Shown here in pieces: positions 8,406 through 16,492 of a stretch of DNA of 64,000 nucleotides. A program made the translations under genes and the position numbers. Position 1 is the first letter of the stretch. The number at the start of each line of letters is the position of its first letter. The notes under the pieces are model-generated. The model ran no database searches. It was not told the DNA's origin and saw only the letters and a program-made list of their open reading frames with translations. The DNA comes from Chryseobacterium sp. MEBOG06 (GTDB taxonomy: Bacteria > Bacteroidota > Bacteroidia > Flavobacteriales > Weeksellaceae): positions 4,836,001 through 4,900,000 of the forward strand of contig NZ_CP084580.1 of assembly GCF_021869765.1 (NCBI RefSeq), in the 5' to 3' direction.

Positions 8406-8897
8406 TCATTTAAACATGTCATGAATGAACACAGTAGGGATATTTAATGTAAAATTAATATTCAGTCCTTTCATTTCTTTCCCATTCAATCGGGTATCTC
8501 CTATCGGAAAAGCATACCCTCCTGTAAGGTCCAGCATTCCAAATAGAGTCACCCCAATTTTCGGGGCAATATATTTATTGGTTCCTTCTGCCCCAGCTAT
8601 AAAATAGTAGGAATGATAGAAATCAACGTTTCTTTGAAAATTAAGCAGAACATCTGCCTGTAATTTTGGCATTATTGCAAATTTTGAGTCCGTAGCTCCC
8701 ATCAGAGCGGATGCTCCGAGTCTGTAAATCACATCGTCATTTTTAAGAAAGAGCAGTTTACCCCCTACTTCCCCAAAACTCTGATTCTGATAGGTATACC
8801 CCACTGTAATCATTTTATGCATTGTATACTGGGCTTTTGCCACTGTAGACAGGACAAATACGACAAGGATTGTAACTGCTGTTCTAAAATTCATCAT
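8406..8897 (-). CDS. Small secreted, probably outer-membrane protein of unknown function
   Basis: The 163-residue product has a signal peptide (MMNFRTAVTILVVFVLSTVA ending KAQ at about 23). The mature part alternates polar and hydrophobic residues and is rich in Gly, Tyr and Phe (VGYTYQNQSFGEVGGKLLF, YFIAGAEGTNKYIAPKIGVT, LDLTGGYAFPIG), as in small beta-barrels. It ends in FIHDMFK, so the final aromatic signature is not classical. It lies between metK and the ECF sigma gene on the same strand. No family was recognised. Confidence 0.75.
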   Translation of the reverse strand: MMNFRTAVTILVVFVLSTVAKAQYTMHKMITVGYTYQNQSFGEVGGKLLFLKNDDVIYRLGASALMGATDSKFAIMPKLQADVLLNFQRNVDFYHSYYFIAGAEGTNKYIAPKIGVTLFGMLDLTGGYAFPIGDTRLNGKEMKGLNINFTLNIPTVFIHDMFK

Positions 8898-8923
8898 CTT
8901 TCAAATTATTAAGGTGTAAAATT

Positions 8924-8956
8924 AAAAAAAACTGCCTTATCCAAAGATAAAGCAGT
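8924..8956 (-). terminator. Rho-independent terminator of metK
   Basis: Read on the minus strand: ACTGCTTTATC, five-base loop, GATAAGGCAGT (one G-U pair), then seven T. It sits 24 bases past the metK stop and just before the next minus-strand gene. Confidence 0.88.
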
Positions 8957-8979
8957 CTATTTATTATTAAAAGAAAAAA

Positions 8980-10260
8980 TTAAATTCCAAAAGCAGCTTT
9001 AATTTCCTCTACTTTGTCTAATTTCTCCCAAGTAAAGAATTCAAGACCTTTCAGTGTCAATTCTTTTTTATGCCCTTTATTGAAGGTTTTATCAGCTACA
9101 TAATGCTCTTTACCCATATGTCCGTAAGAAGCTGTTTCCTGATAAATAGGATTTCTCAATTTTAAGTTCTGCTCAATAGCATAAGGTCTCAAATCAAAGA
9201 TTGCAGACACTTTTTTCGCGATTTCACCATCGTGAAGGTCTACTTTTGCAGTTCCATAAGTATTGATGTATAACCCACAAGGTTCAGCAACACCAATTGC
9301 GTAAGAAACCTGTACCAATACTTCATCAGCAACTCCGGCAGCCACTAAGTTTTTAGCAATGTGTCTTGTAGCATATGCAGCACTTCTGTCTACTTTTGAA
9401 GGGTCTTTTCCTGAGAAAGCACCTCCACCGTGAGCCCCTTTGCCACCATAAGTATCTACGATGATTTTTCTACCGGTAAGACCGGTATCTCCGTGAGGAC
9501 CTCCGATTACGAATTTACCTGTAGGATTAATGTGATACTTGATCTGATCATTGAATAAAGCTTTGATCTCTTCAGTCTGCAGAGCAACAACTCTAGGAAC
9601 CAGAATGTTTTTGATATCCTCGCGGATTTTATTCAACATCTCTTCTTCTGCTCCAAAATCATCGTGCTGAGTAGAAACTACGATAGAATCTATTCTGATT
9701 GGTTTGTGATCATCAGAATATTCAATAGTCACCTGGCTTTTTGCATCTGGACGAAGGTAAGTGATCTCTTTATTTTCTCTTCTGATTGCAGAAAGTTCTT
9801 TAAGGATTGTATGCGCAAGATCTAAAGCAAGCGGCATATAGTTAGCCGTTTCATTGGTAGCATACCCAAACATCATCCCCTGATCTCCAGCTCCCTGTGC
9901 GTTCGCTTTTGCTTCAAAAGACTCATCATTCACAGCTCTGTCAACTCCCTGGTTGATATCAGGAGATTGCTCATGGATTGCAGAGATAACTCCACACGAG
10001 TCTCCATTGAACATATATTCTCCTTTGGTATACCCTATTCCATTGATTACTTCTCTGGCAATTGTCTGTACATCAAGATAAGCATCAGATTTTACTTCTC
10101 CTGCCAATACAACCTGTCCTGTAGTTACAAGAGTCTCACATGCAACTTTTGAATCTTTATCGTATGCTAAAAAATGGTCGATTAGTGCGTCGGAAATCTG
10201 ATCGGCAATTTTATCAGGATGTCCTTCTGAAACGGATTCAGATGTAAATAAATAAGACAT
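8980..10260 (-). CDS. metK: S-adenosylmethionine synthetase
   Basis: Makes S-adenosylmethionine from methionine and ATP. The 426-residue protein carries the family signatures: SEGHPDKIADQISDA near 11-25, GAGDQGMMFGYA (ATP motif) and GGGAFSGKDPSKVDRSAAY. The usual length is 380-430; the extra length sits in the middle region, as in other Flavobacteriia. The gene has its own consensus-type promoter upstream and its own terminator, so it is probably monocistronic. I saw no SAM riboswitch in the 229-base upstream gap. Confidence 0.97.
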   Translation of the reverse strand: MSYLFTSESVSEGHPDKIADQISDALIDHFLAYDKDSKVACETLVTTGQVVLAGEVKSDAYLDVQTIAREVINGIGYTKGEYMFNGDSCGVISAIHEQSPDINQGVDRAVNDESFEAKANAQGAGDQGMMFGYATNETANYMPLALDLAHTILKELSAIRRENKEITYLRPDAKSQVTIEYSDDHKPIRIDSIVVSTQHDDFGAEEEMLNKIREDIKNILVPRVVALQTEEIKALFNDQIKYHINPTGKFVIGGPHGDTGLTGRKIIVDTYGGKGAHGGGAFSGKDPSKVDRSAAYATRHIAKNLVAAGVADEVLVQVSYAIGVAEPCGLYINTYGTAKVDLHDGEIAKKVSAIFDLRPYAIEQNLKLRNPIYQETASYGHMGKEHYVADKTFNKGHKKELTLKGLEFFTWEKLDKVEEIKAAFGI

Positions 10261-10393
10261 ATTATTCTTTGTTTAGATTAAAAATTAATGTCGAAGAAAA
10301 ATATGAATAACAATTGCCCCAAAAAAGAATACTGTTTTAGCATTTTTTTATAGAGGTTGCAATCAGGTCAAATTTCCTCGTAATAAACGTCAG

Positions 10394-10424
10394 CAAATTT
10401 AAGCACTATTTTTGTAATACTCAA
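10394..10424 (-). promoter_or_regulatory. Probable metK promoter (Bacteroidota type)
   Basis: On the minus strand TTG (10424-10422) is followed after 20 bases by TAAATTTG (10401-10394). This fits the -33 TTG / -7 TAnnTTTG consensus of Flavobacteriia. It implies a 5' leader of about 125 bases for metK. Confidence 0.6.
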
Positions 10425-10489
10425 AATTTTTGTTTATTAATTATAACTTTATTTAAATTAATGATTTATATCACTTTAGAGCCTTTGTA

Positions 10490-11440
10490 CTATTGTGGCT
10501 TTATACTCACAAATTCTTTTGGGCTGATGTGATAGTTCAATTTAAGTTCTAAAGAATTTTTGATAGAATGTGACAATTCATCAATAATTTTTTGTTTGAA
10601 AGTCGGCTTATAGTAGATGATACTGATCTCTCTGTAAGGGAACGGCTTTTTGAATCTGAAAACATTTTTCTTTTGCTCTTCAGAAAGCTGGCTTAATGCT
10701 AGCTCAGGCAGAATACTGATTCCTCCTACTTTATCTACCATATGTACCAACGTCTGAATATTGGACGCAAGGAAATCTAAGTTCTTAGGTTTCAGTGTGT
10801 TTTCTTTCAGGTGGCAGATGTTTTCAAACTGATTTCTAAGACAGTTACCTTCTTCAAGCAGCCATACCTTTTCAACATTCAGTTCTTCAGGAATAATGTA
10901 GGCATTCTTTTTATTAGCTTCAGTATTGGAGCTGTAAATCATCAGCTCTTCATTGAATAGGAAATCCTGATAAAATTCATTAGCGGTATCATAAGGTGTG
11001 GAGATAATTCCCGCGTCCAGTTCCCCGGCTTTTAAAGCTTTAATGATATTATCGGTTGTCATTTCCTTTACATTCATCTGAATCTTTGGATTTTCTTCAA
11101 GGAATTTAAAGATTTCCGTAGGCAGGATAAAAGAAGAAACCGTAGGAATGATCCCCAGGTTGAGTGTTCCACCCAAAATATTATTCAAAAGATTGGCTTT
11201 GTTTTTCAACTCATTGACAGACTCTATGATAACCTTGGCCTGATCAATGATCTGAAGTCCTACATCTGTAGTACGAATAGGGTGTGTAGTTCTGTCGAAA
11301 ACTTTCACATCCAGTTCATCCTCAAATTTCTGTATCATGGCACTTAACGTAGGCTGAGTAATAAAGCAAGCCTGAGCTGCTTTACCAAAATGTTTATACT
11401 TATCAACAGCGATAAGATACTCCAGTTGCTGAATGTTCAT
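10490..11440 (-). CDS. oxyR: OxyR-type LysR-family peroxide regulator
   Basis: The 316-residue protein has an N-terminal LysR winged helix-turn-helix (about 1-60: MNIQQLEYLIAVDKYKHFGK, ITQPTLSAMIQKFE) and a C-terminal sensor domain. C200 and C209 in EEGNCLRNQFENIC match the redox pair C199/C208 of E. coli OxyR in spacing and context, so hydrogen peroxide sensing by disulfide formation is well supported. It is divergent from katA, separated by 132 bases, the classic arrangement for peroxide control of catalase. Confidence 0.93.
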   Translation of the reverse strand: MNIQQLEYLIAVDKYKHFGKAAQACFITQPTLSAMIQKFEDELDVKVFDRTTHPIRTTDVGLQIIDQAKVIIESVNELKNKANLLNNILGGTLNLGIIPTVSSFILPTEIFKFLEENPKIQMNVKEMTTDNIIKALKAGELDAGIISTPYDTANEFYQDFLFNEELMIYSSNTEANKKNAYIIPEELNVEKVWLLEEGNCLRNQFENICHLKENTLKPKNLDFLASNIQTLVHMVDKVGGISILPELALSQLSEEQKKNVFRFKKPFPYREISIIYYKPTFKQKIIDELSHSIKNSLELKLNYHISPKEFVSIKPQ

Positions 11441-11460
11441 TTGATTAATATTATCTATTA

Positions 11461-11489
11461 CAAAGATATAACGTTTTTGCTATTACCAA
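11461..11489 (-). promoter_or_regulatory. Probable oxyR promoter
   Basis: On the minus strand TTG (11489-11487), 18 bases, TATCTTTG (11468-11461), fitting the Flavobacteriia consensus. The -7 element ends 20 bases before the oxyR ATG. It overlaps the candidate katA promoter, so OxyR bound here could control both directions. Confidence 0.5.
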
Positions 11490-11510
11490 TTAAAAATTCA
11501 AGTAAATTTG
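11477..11510 (+). promoter_or_regulatory. Candidate katA promoter
   Basis: TTG at 11477-11479 and TAAATTTG at 11503-11510, 23 bases apart, which is the upper limit of normal spacing. Suboptimal spacing would suit a promoter that needs an activator such as OxyR. The katA ATG lies 62 bases downstream. Confidence 0.4.
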
Positions 11511-11572
11511 ATATTCACTACCTTTACACTTGGATTTAGAAAAAGAAAACAATTATACAAATCATCAATGAT

Positions 11573-13060
11573 ATGGATTCTAAAAAATTAACGTTAAGTA
11601 ATGGCGCCCCTTATTTTGAGCATCAGGATTCTCAGACTGTAGGGCCAAGAGGCCCCGTATTACTGCAGGACTTTGTTCTTCAGGAAAATCTTGCACATTT
11701 CGTTAGGGAAAGAATTCCTGAAAGAATTGTACATGCCAAAGGAAGCGGAGCTTACGGAACTTTTACCGTAACCCATGACATCAGCAAATACACGAAAGCG
11801 AAACTGTTTTCGAAGGTGGGAAATTCATGCAGAATGTTTGCCAGATTTTCTACCGTAGGAGGAGAAAAAGGAAGTGCTGACACCGCAAGAGACCCAAGAG
11901 GTTTTGCTTTAAAATTTTATACTGAAGACGGAAACTGGGATCTGGTAGGAAACAATACACCAGTATTTTTCATTAAAGATGCTAAAAAATTTCCCGATTT
12001 TATTCATACCCAGAAAAGAGTTCCAAAAACCAATCTGAAAAGTGCCGCAATGATGTGGGATTTCTGGAGTTTAAATCCTGAATCTCTTCACCAGGTCCTT
12101 ATACTAATGTCAGACAGAGGAACACCTTATGGCTTCAGGCATATGCATGGCTTTGGCTCTCACACCTTCTCTATGATCAATGACCAGAATGAGAGAGTAT
12201 GGGTGAAATTCCATTTCAAAACAAAACAGGGAGTTAAAAACTTTACAGATGAAGAAGCTGTAAAAATGGCAGGAGAAAATCCTGACTTTGCACAGGAAGA
12301 TCTTTGCAACGCTATTGAAAACGGGGATTTCCCGAAATGGACCTTATACATCCAGGTAATGACCGAAGAGCAGGCAAAAGATTTCAGATGGAATCCTTTT
12401 GATGTAACAAAAGTGTGGTTTCATGATGATTTCCCATTGATTGAAGTGGGAGAAATGGAGCTTAATGAAGTTCCCGTTAACTATTTTGCACACGTTGAAC
12501 AATCTACGTTCTCTCCAAGCAGCCTAATTAATGGAATCAGTTTCTCTCCGGACAAAATGCTTCAGGGGAGATTATTCTCTTATCCTGATGCCCACCGATA
12601 CAGAGTTGGAGTAAATGCTCACCAGCTGGAAGTGAACAGATGCCCGTTTGCGGTTAATAATTATCAGAGAGACGGATATATGGCAGATTCCAGCCAATAT
12701 CAGGATAAGCCGAATTACCATCCAAACAGTTTTGACGATATCAAAGCAGACTCATCTTATAAAAACTATGAATATGAGTTAGATAGCGTTCACGTAGCCA
12801 ACTACAACAGAAATGATAATGACGGAGATCATTATACCCAGCCGGGTCTACTTTATTCAAAAGCAATGAATGCTGATGACAGAGAACATTTGATTCACAA
12901 TATCGTTGGAAGTATGAAAGGCATCACAGGGCCTAAAAAAGATGAGATTATTAATCGTCAGTTATGTCATTTTTTCCGCGCTAACATTGAGCTTGGCATG
13001 AAAGTGGCTTCACAACTAAACGTTAATATTGATGCAAATATGATGAATCATTCCAAATAA
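11573..13060 (+). CDS. katA: Monofunctional haem catalase
   Basis: Degrades hydrogen peroxide to water and oxygen. The 495-residue length is that of small-subunit (clade 3) catalases. Distal haem residues are H54 in RIVHAKGSGAYG and N127 in VGNNTPVFF; the proximal haem ligand is Y337 in RLFSYPDAHRYRVG. DPRGFALKFYT and FRHMHGFGSHTF, typical of the family, are also present. There is no signal peptide, so it is cytosolic. OxyR, encoded divergently 132 bases away, is the probable regulator. A terminator-like hairpin follows. Confidence 0.97.
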   Translation: MDSKKLTLSNGAPYFEHQDSQTVGPRGPVLLQDFVLQENLAHFVRERIPERIVHAKGSGAYGTFTVTHDISKYTKAKLFSKVGNSCRMFARFSTVGGEKGSADTARDPRGFALKFYTEDGNWDLVGNNTPVFFIKDAKKFPDFIHTQKRVPKTNLKSAAMMWDFWSLNPESLHQVLILMSDRGTPYGFRHMHGFGSHTFSMINDQNERVWVKFHFKTKQGVKNFTDEEAVKMAGENPDFAQEDLCNAIENGDFPKWTLYIQVMTEEQAKDFRWNPFDVTKVWFHDDFPLIEVGEMELNEVPVNYFAHVEQSTFSPSSLINGISFSPDKMLQGRLFSYPDAHRYRVGVNAHQLEVNRCPFAVNNYQRDGYMADSSQYQDKPNYHPNSFDDIKADSSYKNYEYELDSVHVANYNRNDNDGDHYTQPGLLYSKAMNADDREHLIHNIVGSMKGITGPKKDEIINRQLCHFFRANIELGMKVASQLNVNIDANMMNHSK

Positions 13061-13080
13061 TCATATTGAATGATAAATTA

Positions 13081-13120
13081 AAAAAAAGGAAAAAAAAATA
13101 ATATTTTTTCCTTTTTTTTG
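13081..13120 (+). terminator. A/T-only terminator-like hairpin after katA
   Basis: An A-run containing GG (13081-13098) faces a T-run containing CC (13103-13119), giving a long A-T stem with a small G-C core, followed by TTTTTTTT. It starts 21 bases after the katA stop and could work in both directions. Confidence 0.6.
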
Positions 13121-13165
13121 TAAAAAATTCATAATTTGCAAAGGATGATATTTTAAAGTGGAAAA

Positions 13166-13933
13166 ATGAGTTACGAAAACATATTATTGAATAAAGAAGA
13201 TAAATTATCTATCATTACCATAAACAGACCTGAAAGTTTAAATGCCTTAAATGCTAAAACAATTCAGGAAATCAGTACTGCATTAGATGAACTTAATTCT
13301 GACAACTCCTGTAGAGTAATTATCCTTACAGGAAGTGGAGAAAAATCTTTTGTAGCTGGAGCAGACATCAAGGAATTCAGTGACTTCGGACAGGAGAAAG
13401 CTGAAGAACTTGCAAGAAACGGACAAAATACGTTATTTAACAAAATTGAAAATATGTCTAAACCTGTTATTGCTGCCGTAAACGGCTTTGCACTAGGAGG
13501 AGGTTTAGAGCTTGCCATGGCATGCCACATCAGATATGCATCAGAGAACGCCAGATTAGGGCTTCCGGAAGTAACTTTGGGATTAATCCCAGGATACGGA
13601 GGTACTCAAAGGCTTCCAAAGCTTGTCGGAAAAGGTATTGCCAACGAAATGATCTTCTCTGCCAAAATGATCGTTGCCCAAAAAGCAAAGGAAATCGGAT
13701 TGGTAAATGAAGTATACCCTATTGAAGAATTATTAACAAAAACGAAAGAATTAGCGAACACTATTGCCTACAATTCACCAATGGCAATATCCAAGGCTAT
13801 TAATGCCGTAAATCTATCTGACACGGATAAAGGTTTTGAAACTGAAATCAAGTATTTCGGGGAGCTTTTTGAAATGGCAGATAAGAAAGAAGGAGTGACT
13901 GCTTTCCTCGAGAAAAGAAAGCCCAACTTCTAA
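13166..13933 (+). CDS. Enoyl-CoA hydratase (crotonase family)
   Basis: Adds water across the double bond of 2-enoyl-CoA in beta-oxidation or related pathways. The 255-residue protein shows the oxyanion-hole segments SFVAGADIKEF (61-71) and GFALGGGLELAMACH. Both catalytic glutamates of true hydratases are present: E115 (GGGLE) and E135 (GLPEVTLG), with the same 20-residue spacing as E144/E164 of rat mitochondrial hydratase. No other beta-oxidation genes are adjacent, so the exact substrate is unknown. Confidence 0.92.
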   Translation: MSYENILLNKEDKLSIITINRPESLNALNAKTIQEISTALDELNSDNSCRVIILTGSGEKSFVAGADIKEFSDFGQEKAEELARNGQNTLFNKIENMSKPVIAAVNGFALGGGLELAMACHIRYASENARLGLPEVTLGLIPGYGGTQRLPKLVGKGIANEMIFSAKMIVAQKAKEIGLVNEVYPIEELLTKTKELANTIAYNSPMAISKAINAVNLSDTDKGFETEIKYFGELFEMADKKEGVTAFLEKRKPNF

Positions 13934-13984
13934 TCTTTCAAGAAGACTTTAATCCAAATTATTTCGAAAAATCAATGCTGCGGT

Positions 13985-14407
13985 ATGAATAAGTTTGACA
14001 AAGCTTATCTAAAAATGGCCCAGGAATGGGCAAAACTCTCCTACTGTAAGAGAAAACAGGTAGGAGCTCTTATCGTAAAAGATAGGATGATTATTTCAGA
14101 TGGTTACAACGGAACTCCTTCGGGATTCGAAAACTGTTGTGAAGATGGAGAGGGAAAGACGCACTGGTATGTACTGCATGCAGAAGCCAACGCTATATTA
14201 AAGCTGGCTGCTTCTACACAATCTGCAAAAGGCGCAACGTTATATCTGACGCTGTCGCCATGCAAGGAATGCAGTAAGCTAATCCTGCAGGCAGGTATTG
14301 CAAGGCTGGTGTATATCAATGAGTATTCGGACGATGATGGGATATCGTTCCTGAGAAACCATAATATTGAAATAGAACAAATATCGGACTGTGAACTAAA
14401 AAATTAA
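13985..14407 (+). CDS. dCMP deaminase-family zinc enzyme
   Basis: The 140-residue protein has the cytidine/deoxycytidylate deaminase zinc site: HAEANAIL (zinc-binding His plus catalytic Glu) and PCKECSKLI (two zinc cysteines). The N-terminus (AYLKMAQEWAKLSYCKRKQVGALIVKD, DGYNGTPSGFENC) is typical of dCMP deaminases, which supply dUMP for thymidylate synthesis. Substrate is inferred from this signature. The gene ends six bases before xerD and is probably co-transcribed with it. Confidence 0.9.
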   Translation: MNKFDKAYLKMAQEWAKLSYCKRKQVGALIVKDRMIISDGYNGTPSGFENCCEDGEGKTHWYVLHAEANAILKLAASTQSAKGATLYLTLSPCKECSKLILQAGIARLVYINEYSDDDGISFLRNHNIEIEQISDCELKN

Positions 14408-14413
14408 GCACAA

Positions 14414-15328
14414 ATGACTTGGGATGAAAAGATCAAAGATTTTGAAATATTTCTTCGTTTCGAAAGGAATTTTTCAGAAAACACGCTCGACGCTTATGTT
14501 CGAGACATTAAGAAATTAAAAGATTACGTAGAAGAAGATCTGGAGAACGTCGGTCCAGATGCTATCGGCTACGAAAACCTGCAGGAATACATTTTCAATC
14601 TTTCTAAACAGAAATTCAGCGAAAGATCACAGGCAAGATGGATATCTTCCATCAAAGCCTTTTTCAAATTTCTGCTTGAAGACGAATATCGTGAAGACAA
14701 CCCTGCAGCACTACTGGAAGGCCCTAAACTGGGACTTTACTTACCTGATACTCTAAGCCTTCCTGATATCAACAAGATTATTGCTGCCATTGAGGTCAAT
14801 ACAGATCTCGGAAAAAGAAACCAATGTATCATTGAGGTACTTTATGGTTGCGGACTCCGTGTGTCTGAACTGATCGACCTTAAGATATCCAATATCAACT
14901 TCAGGGAGCAATACATCAAGGTGAATGGAAAAGGAAACAAAACCCGTTTTGTTCCTTTAGCTGACTATACAGCAGAGCTGCTGGAAAGCTATATCAAGGA
15001 GGTACGCTCTAAAGGGAAAATCAATAAAAAATATGAAGACACTCTGTTTTTAAACAGCCGTGGGACATCCATGTCCAGAGTGATTGTATTTCTTATTATT
15101 AAAGAACTTACAGATAAAGCGGGGGTTAACAAAAAGATATCTCCCCACACATTCAGACATTCTTTTGCTACGCATTTACTGCAGAATGGAGCGGATCTCC
15201 GTTATATCCAGGAAATGCTGGGACATTCCAGCATTACCACTACAGAAATCTATACGCACCTTAAAACAGAAGAATTACGGGATGTTATTTTGAGTTATCA
15301 CCCGAGAAATATTAATATTGCTCAATAA
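14414..15328 (+). CDS. xerD: Tyrosine recombinase XerD
   Basis: Resolves chromosome dimers at dif together with XerC. The 304-residue protein has an N-terminal SAM-like DNA-binding domain (about 1-95) and a catalytic domain with all key residues: R149 (CGLRVSEL), K173, H245 and R248 (SPHTFRHSFATHLLQNGAD), H271 (LGHSSITTTEIYTH) and nucleophile Y280. It sits among housekeeping genes with no integrase-type neighbours, so it is a core XerD rather than a mobile-element integrase. Confidence 0.93.
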   Translation: MTWDEKIKDFEIFLRFERNFSENTLDAYVRDIKKLKDYVEEDLENVGPDAIGYENLQEYIFNLSKQKFSERSQARWISSIKAFFKFLLEDEYREDNPAALLEGPKLGLYLPDTLSLPDINKIIAAIEVNTDLGKRNQCIIEVLYGCGLRVSELIDLKISNINFREQYIKVNGKGNKTRFVPLADYTAELLESYIKEVRSKGKINKKYEDTLFLNSRGTSMSRVIVFLIIKELTDKAGVNKKISPHTFRHSFATHLLQNGADLRYIQEMLGHSSITTTEIYTHLKTEELRDVILSYHPRNINIAQ

Positions 15329-15369
15329 ACGAAAGTTCTATCTGAGCTGTTGAAAATAATGATAACCGG

Positions 15370-15882
15370 ATGAAATTATTGAAATATTGCCCAAACTGCG
15401 GCAAAGAGTCTTTACATTGGGATGGCGAAAAAAAATGGAGCTGCCCTGAATGTGGTTTTACACTGTACAATAATGTGGCAGGTGCTGTGGCAGTTGTCAT
15501 CAGATGTGGTGATGAAATTTATCTTACAAGAAGAAACAGAGACCCTAAAAAGGGAAAACTGGACCTTGCCGGAGGATTTGTTGACCCTAAAGAAAGTGCG
15601 GAAGAAACCTGCAAAAGAGAGCTTTTTGAAGAGCTTCAGCTTGATATCAATATTTCAAACCTGAAATACCTTACCAGTCTTCCCAACATCTATCAATATA
15701 AAGAAATTGATTATAATACGATTGATCTCTTTTATGAATATAATGTTTCGGAGAAGTTTGAGGTTAATCTTGAACTTTCAGAGATTTCAGAGGCGGTATG
15801 GATTCCTTTACAGGAACTTGACCTTGAAGATATTGCTTTTGACTCTCAGAAAAGGTTTTTTGAAAGCTATTTAAAAAAATAA
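15370..15882 (+). CDS. NUDIX hydrolase with N-terminal zinc ribbon
   Basis: The first 30 residues form a zinc ribbon (C7, C10, C25, C28: YCPNCGKE...WSCPECGF). The NUDIX box follows at about 68-90 (GGFVDPKESAEETCKRELFE then EL), with all metal-binding glutamates. This ribbon-plus-NUDIX layout resembles NudC-like NAD pyrophosphatases in outline, but at 170 residues it is shorter and lacks the NudC SQPWPFPxS motif, so the substrate is unknown. It ends at a strong terminator. Confidence 0.9.
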   Translation: MKLLKYCPNCGKESLHWDGEKKWSCPECGFTLYNNVAGAVAVVIRCGDEIYLTRRNRDPKKGKLDLAGGFVDPKESAEETCKRELFEELQLDINISNLKYLTSLPNIYQYKEIDYNTIDLFYEYNVSEKFEVNLELSEISEAVWIPLQELDLEDIAFDSQKRFFESYLKK

Positions 15883-15895
15883 TTTTTGTAATACA

Positions 15896-15933
15896 AACTC
15901 CCGCAGATCTGAAGATACTGCGGGAGTTTTTTT
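15896..15933 (+). terminator. Rho-independent terminator after NUDIX gene
   Basis: A perfect 11-bp stem AACTCCCGCAG (15896-15906) with CTGCGGGAGTT (15918-15928), followed by a T-run. It starts 14 bases after the stop codon. Confidence 0.92.
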
Positions 15934-16029
15934 ATGATCAGAAAACAGTTTTCCAACAAATTTCACAGATGTTTTTATAGAACAAATCTATGCAACTGGT
16001 GACACTTTTGGGAAAGTCTGCTTTTAAAT

Positions 16030-16488
16030 TTAATACGTTTTAGTCTTCAGCATTTCCTCAAAATATTGAATAAGGAGTGTTCTTTCTGCATCGTTAAGCT
16101 TAGCCTCGTCATGATAAACAATATAGCCGGGTAATGGCATTGTCTTATGTTTAAGGGCCTCAACAGACCTGTCAAGTATATTCTCTTTTAATTCCTTATT
16201 ATAGGTTCCCCAGATGGAAAAGTTAAGATGCTCGCGCCCCTCATTAACATGGCTCTTTACAGACCATGAAACCGGTGCTATAAAAGCATATTTAGGATAT
16301 ACCGTTTCGTTGGAATGGCAGTCATAACAAGCATTTTTAAGCAATGTTGCGACCTTTTCCGGAGACTTCCTGGAATCAACAAAATTCACAGAAGCATCAA
16401 CAGGTTTATTAACTCTGTCAATAGGTACAAACTGGATCAGAGCGAAAGCTACAAAAGTCCAGAATATTATTTTTTTCGCCGTCTTCAT
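16030..16488 (-). CDS. Membrane-anchored haem-binding domain protein
   Basis: The 152-residue protein has an N-terminal hydrophobic anchor or signal (residues 6-22) and a single CxxCH haem c motif, C54-x2-C57-H58 (NACYDCHSNET). The surrounding pattern, with YPKYAFIAPVSWSVKSHVNEGREHLNFS, matches the Haem_bd family (PF14376) common in Bacteroidota. It would be a periplasmic mono-haem c-type cytochrome of unknown partner. It follows the Ig-like lipoprotein gene by four bases and is probably co-transcribed. Confidence 0.87.
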   Translation of the reverse strand: MKTAKKIIFWTFVAFALIQFVPIDRVNKPVDASVNFVDSRKSPEKVATLLKNACYDCHSNETVYPKYAFIAPVSWSVKSHVNEGREHLNFSIWGTYNKELKENILDRSVEALKHKTMPLPGYIVYHDEAKLNDAERTLLIQYFEEMLKTKTY

Positions 16489-16492
16489 AAGC

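Noticed and set aside
14414..15328. xerD as the integrase of a mobile element
   Set aside because: Flanked by housekeeping genes, with no attachment repeats, tRNA gene or cargo; features fit core XerD.
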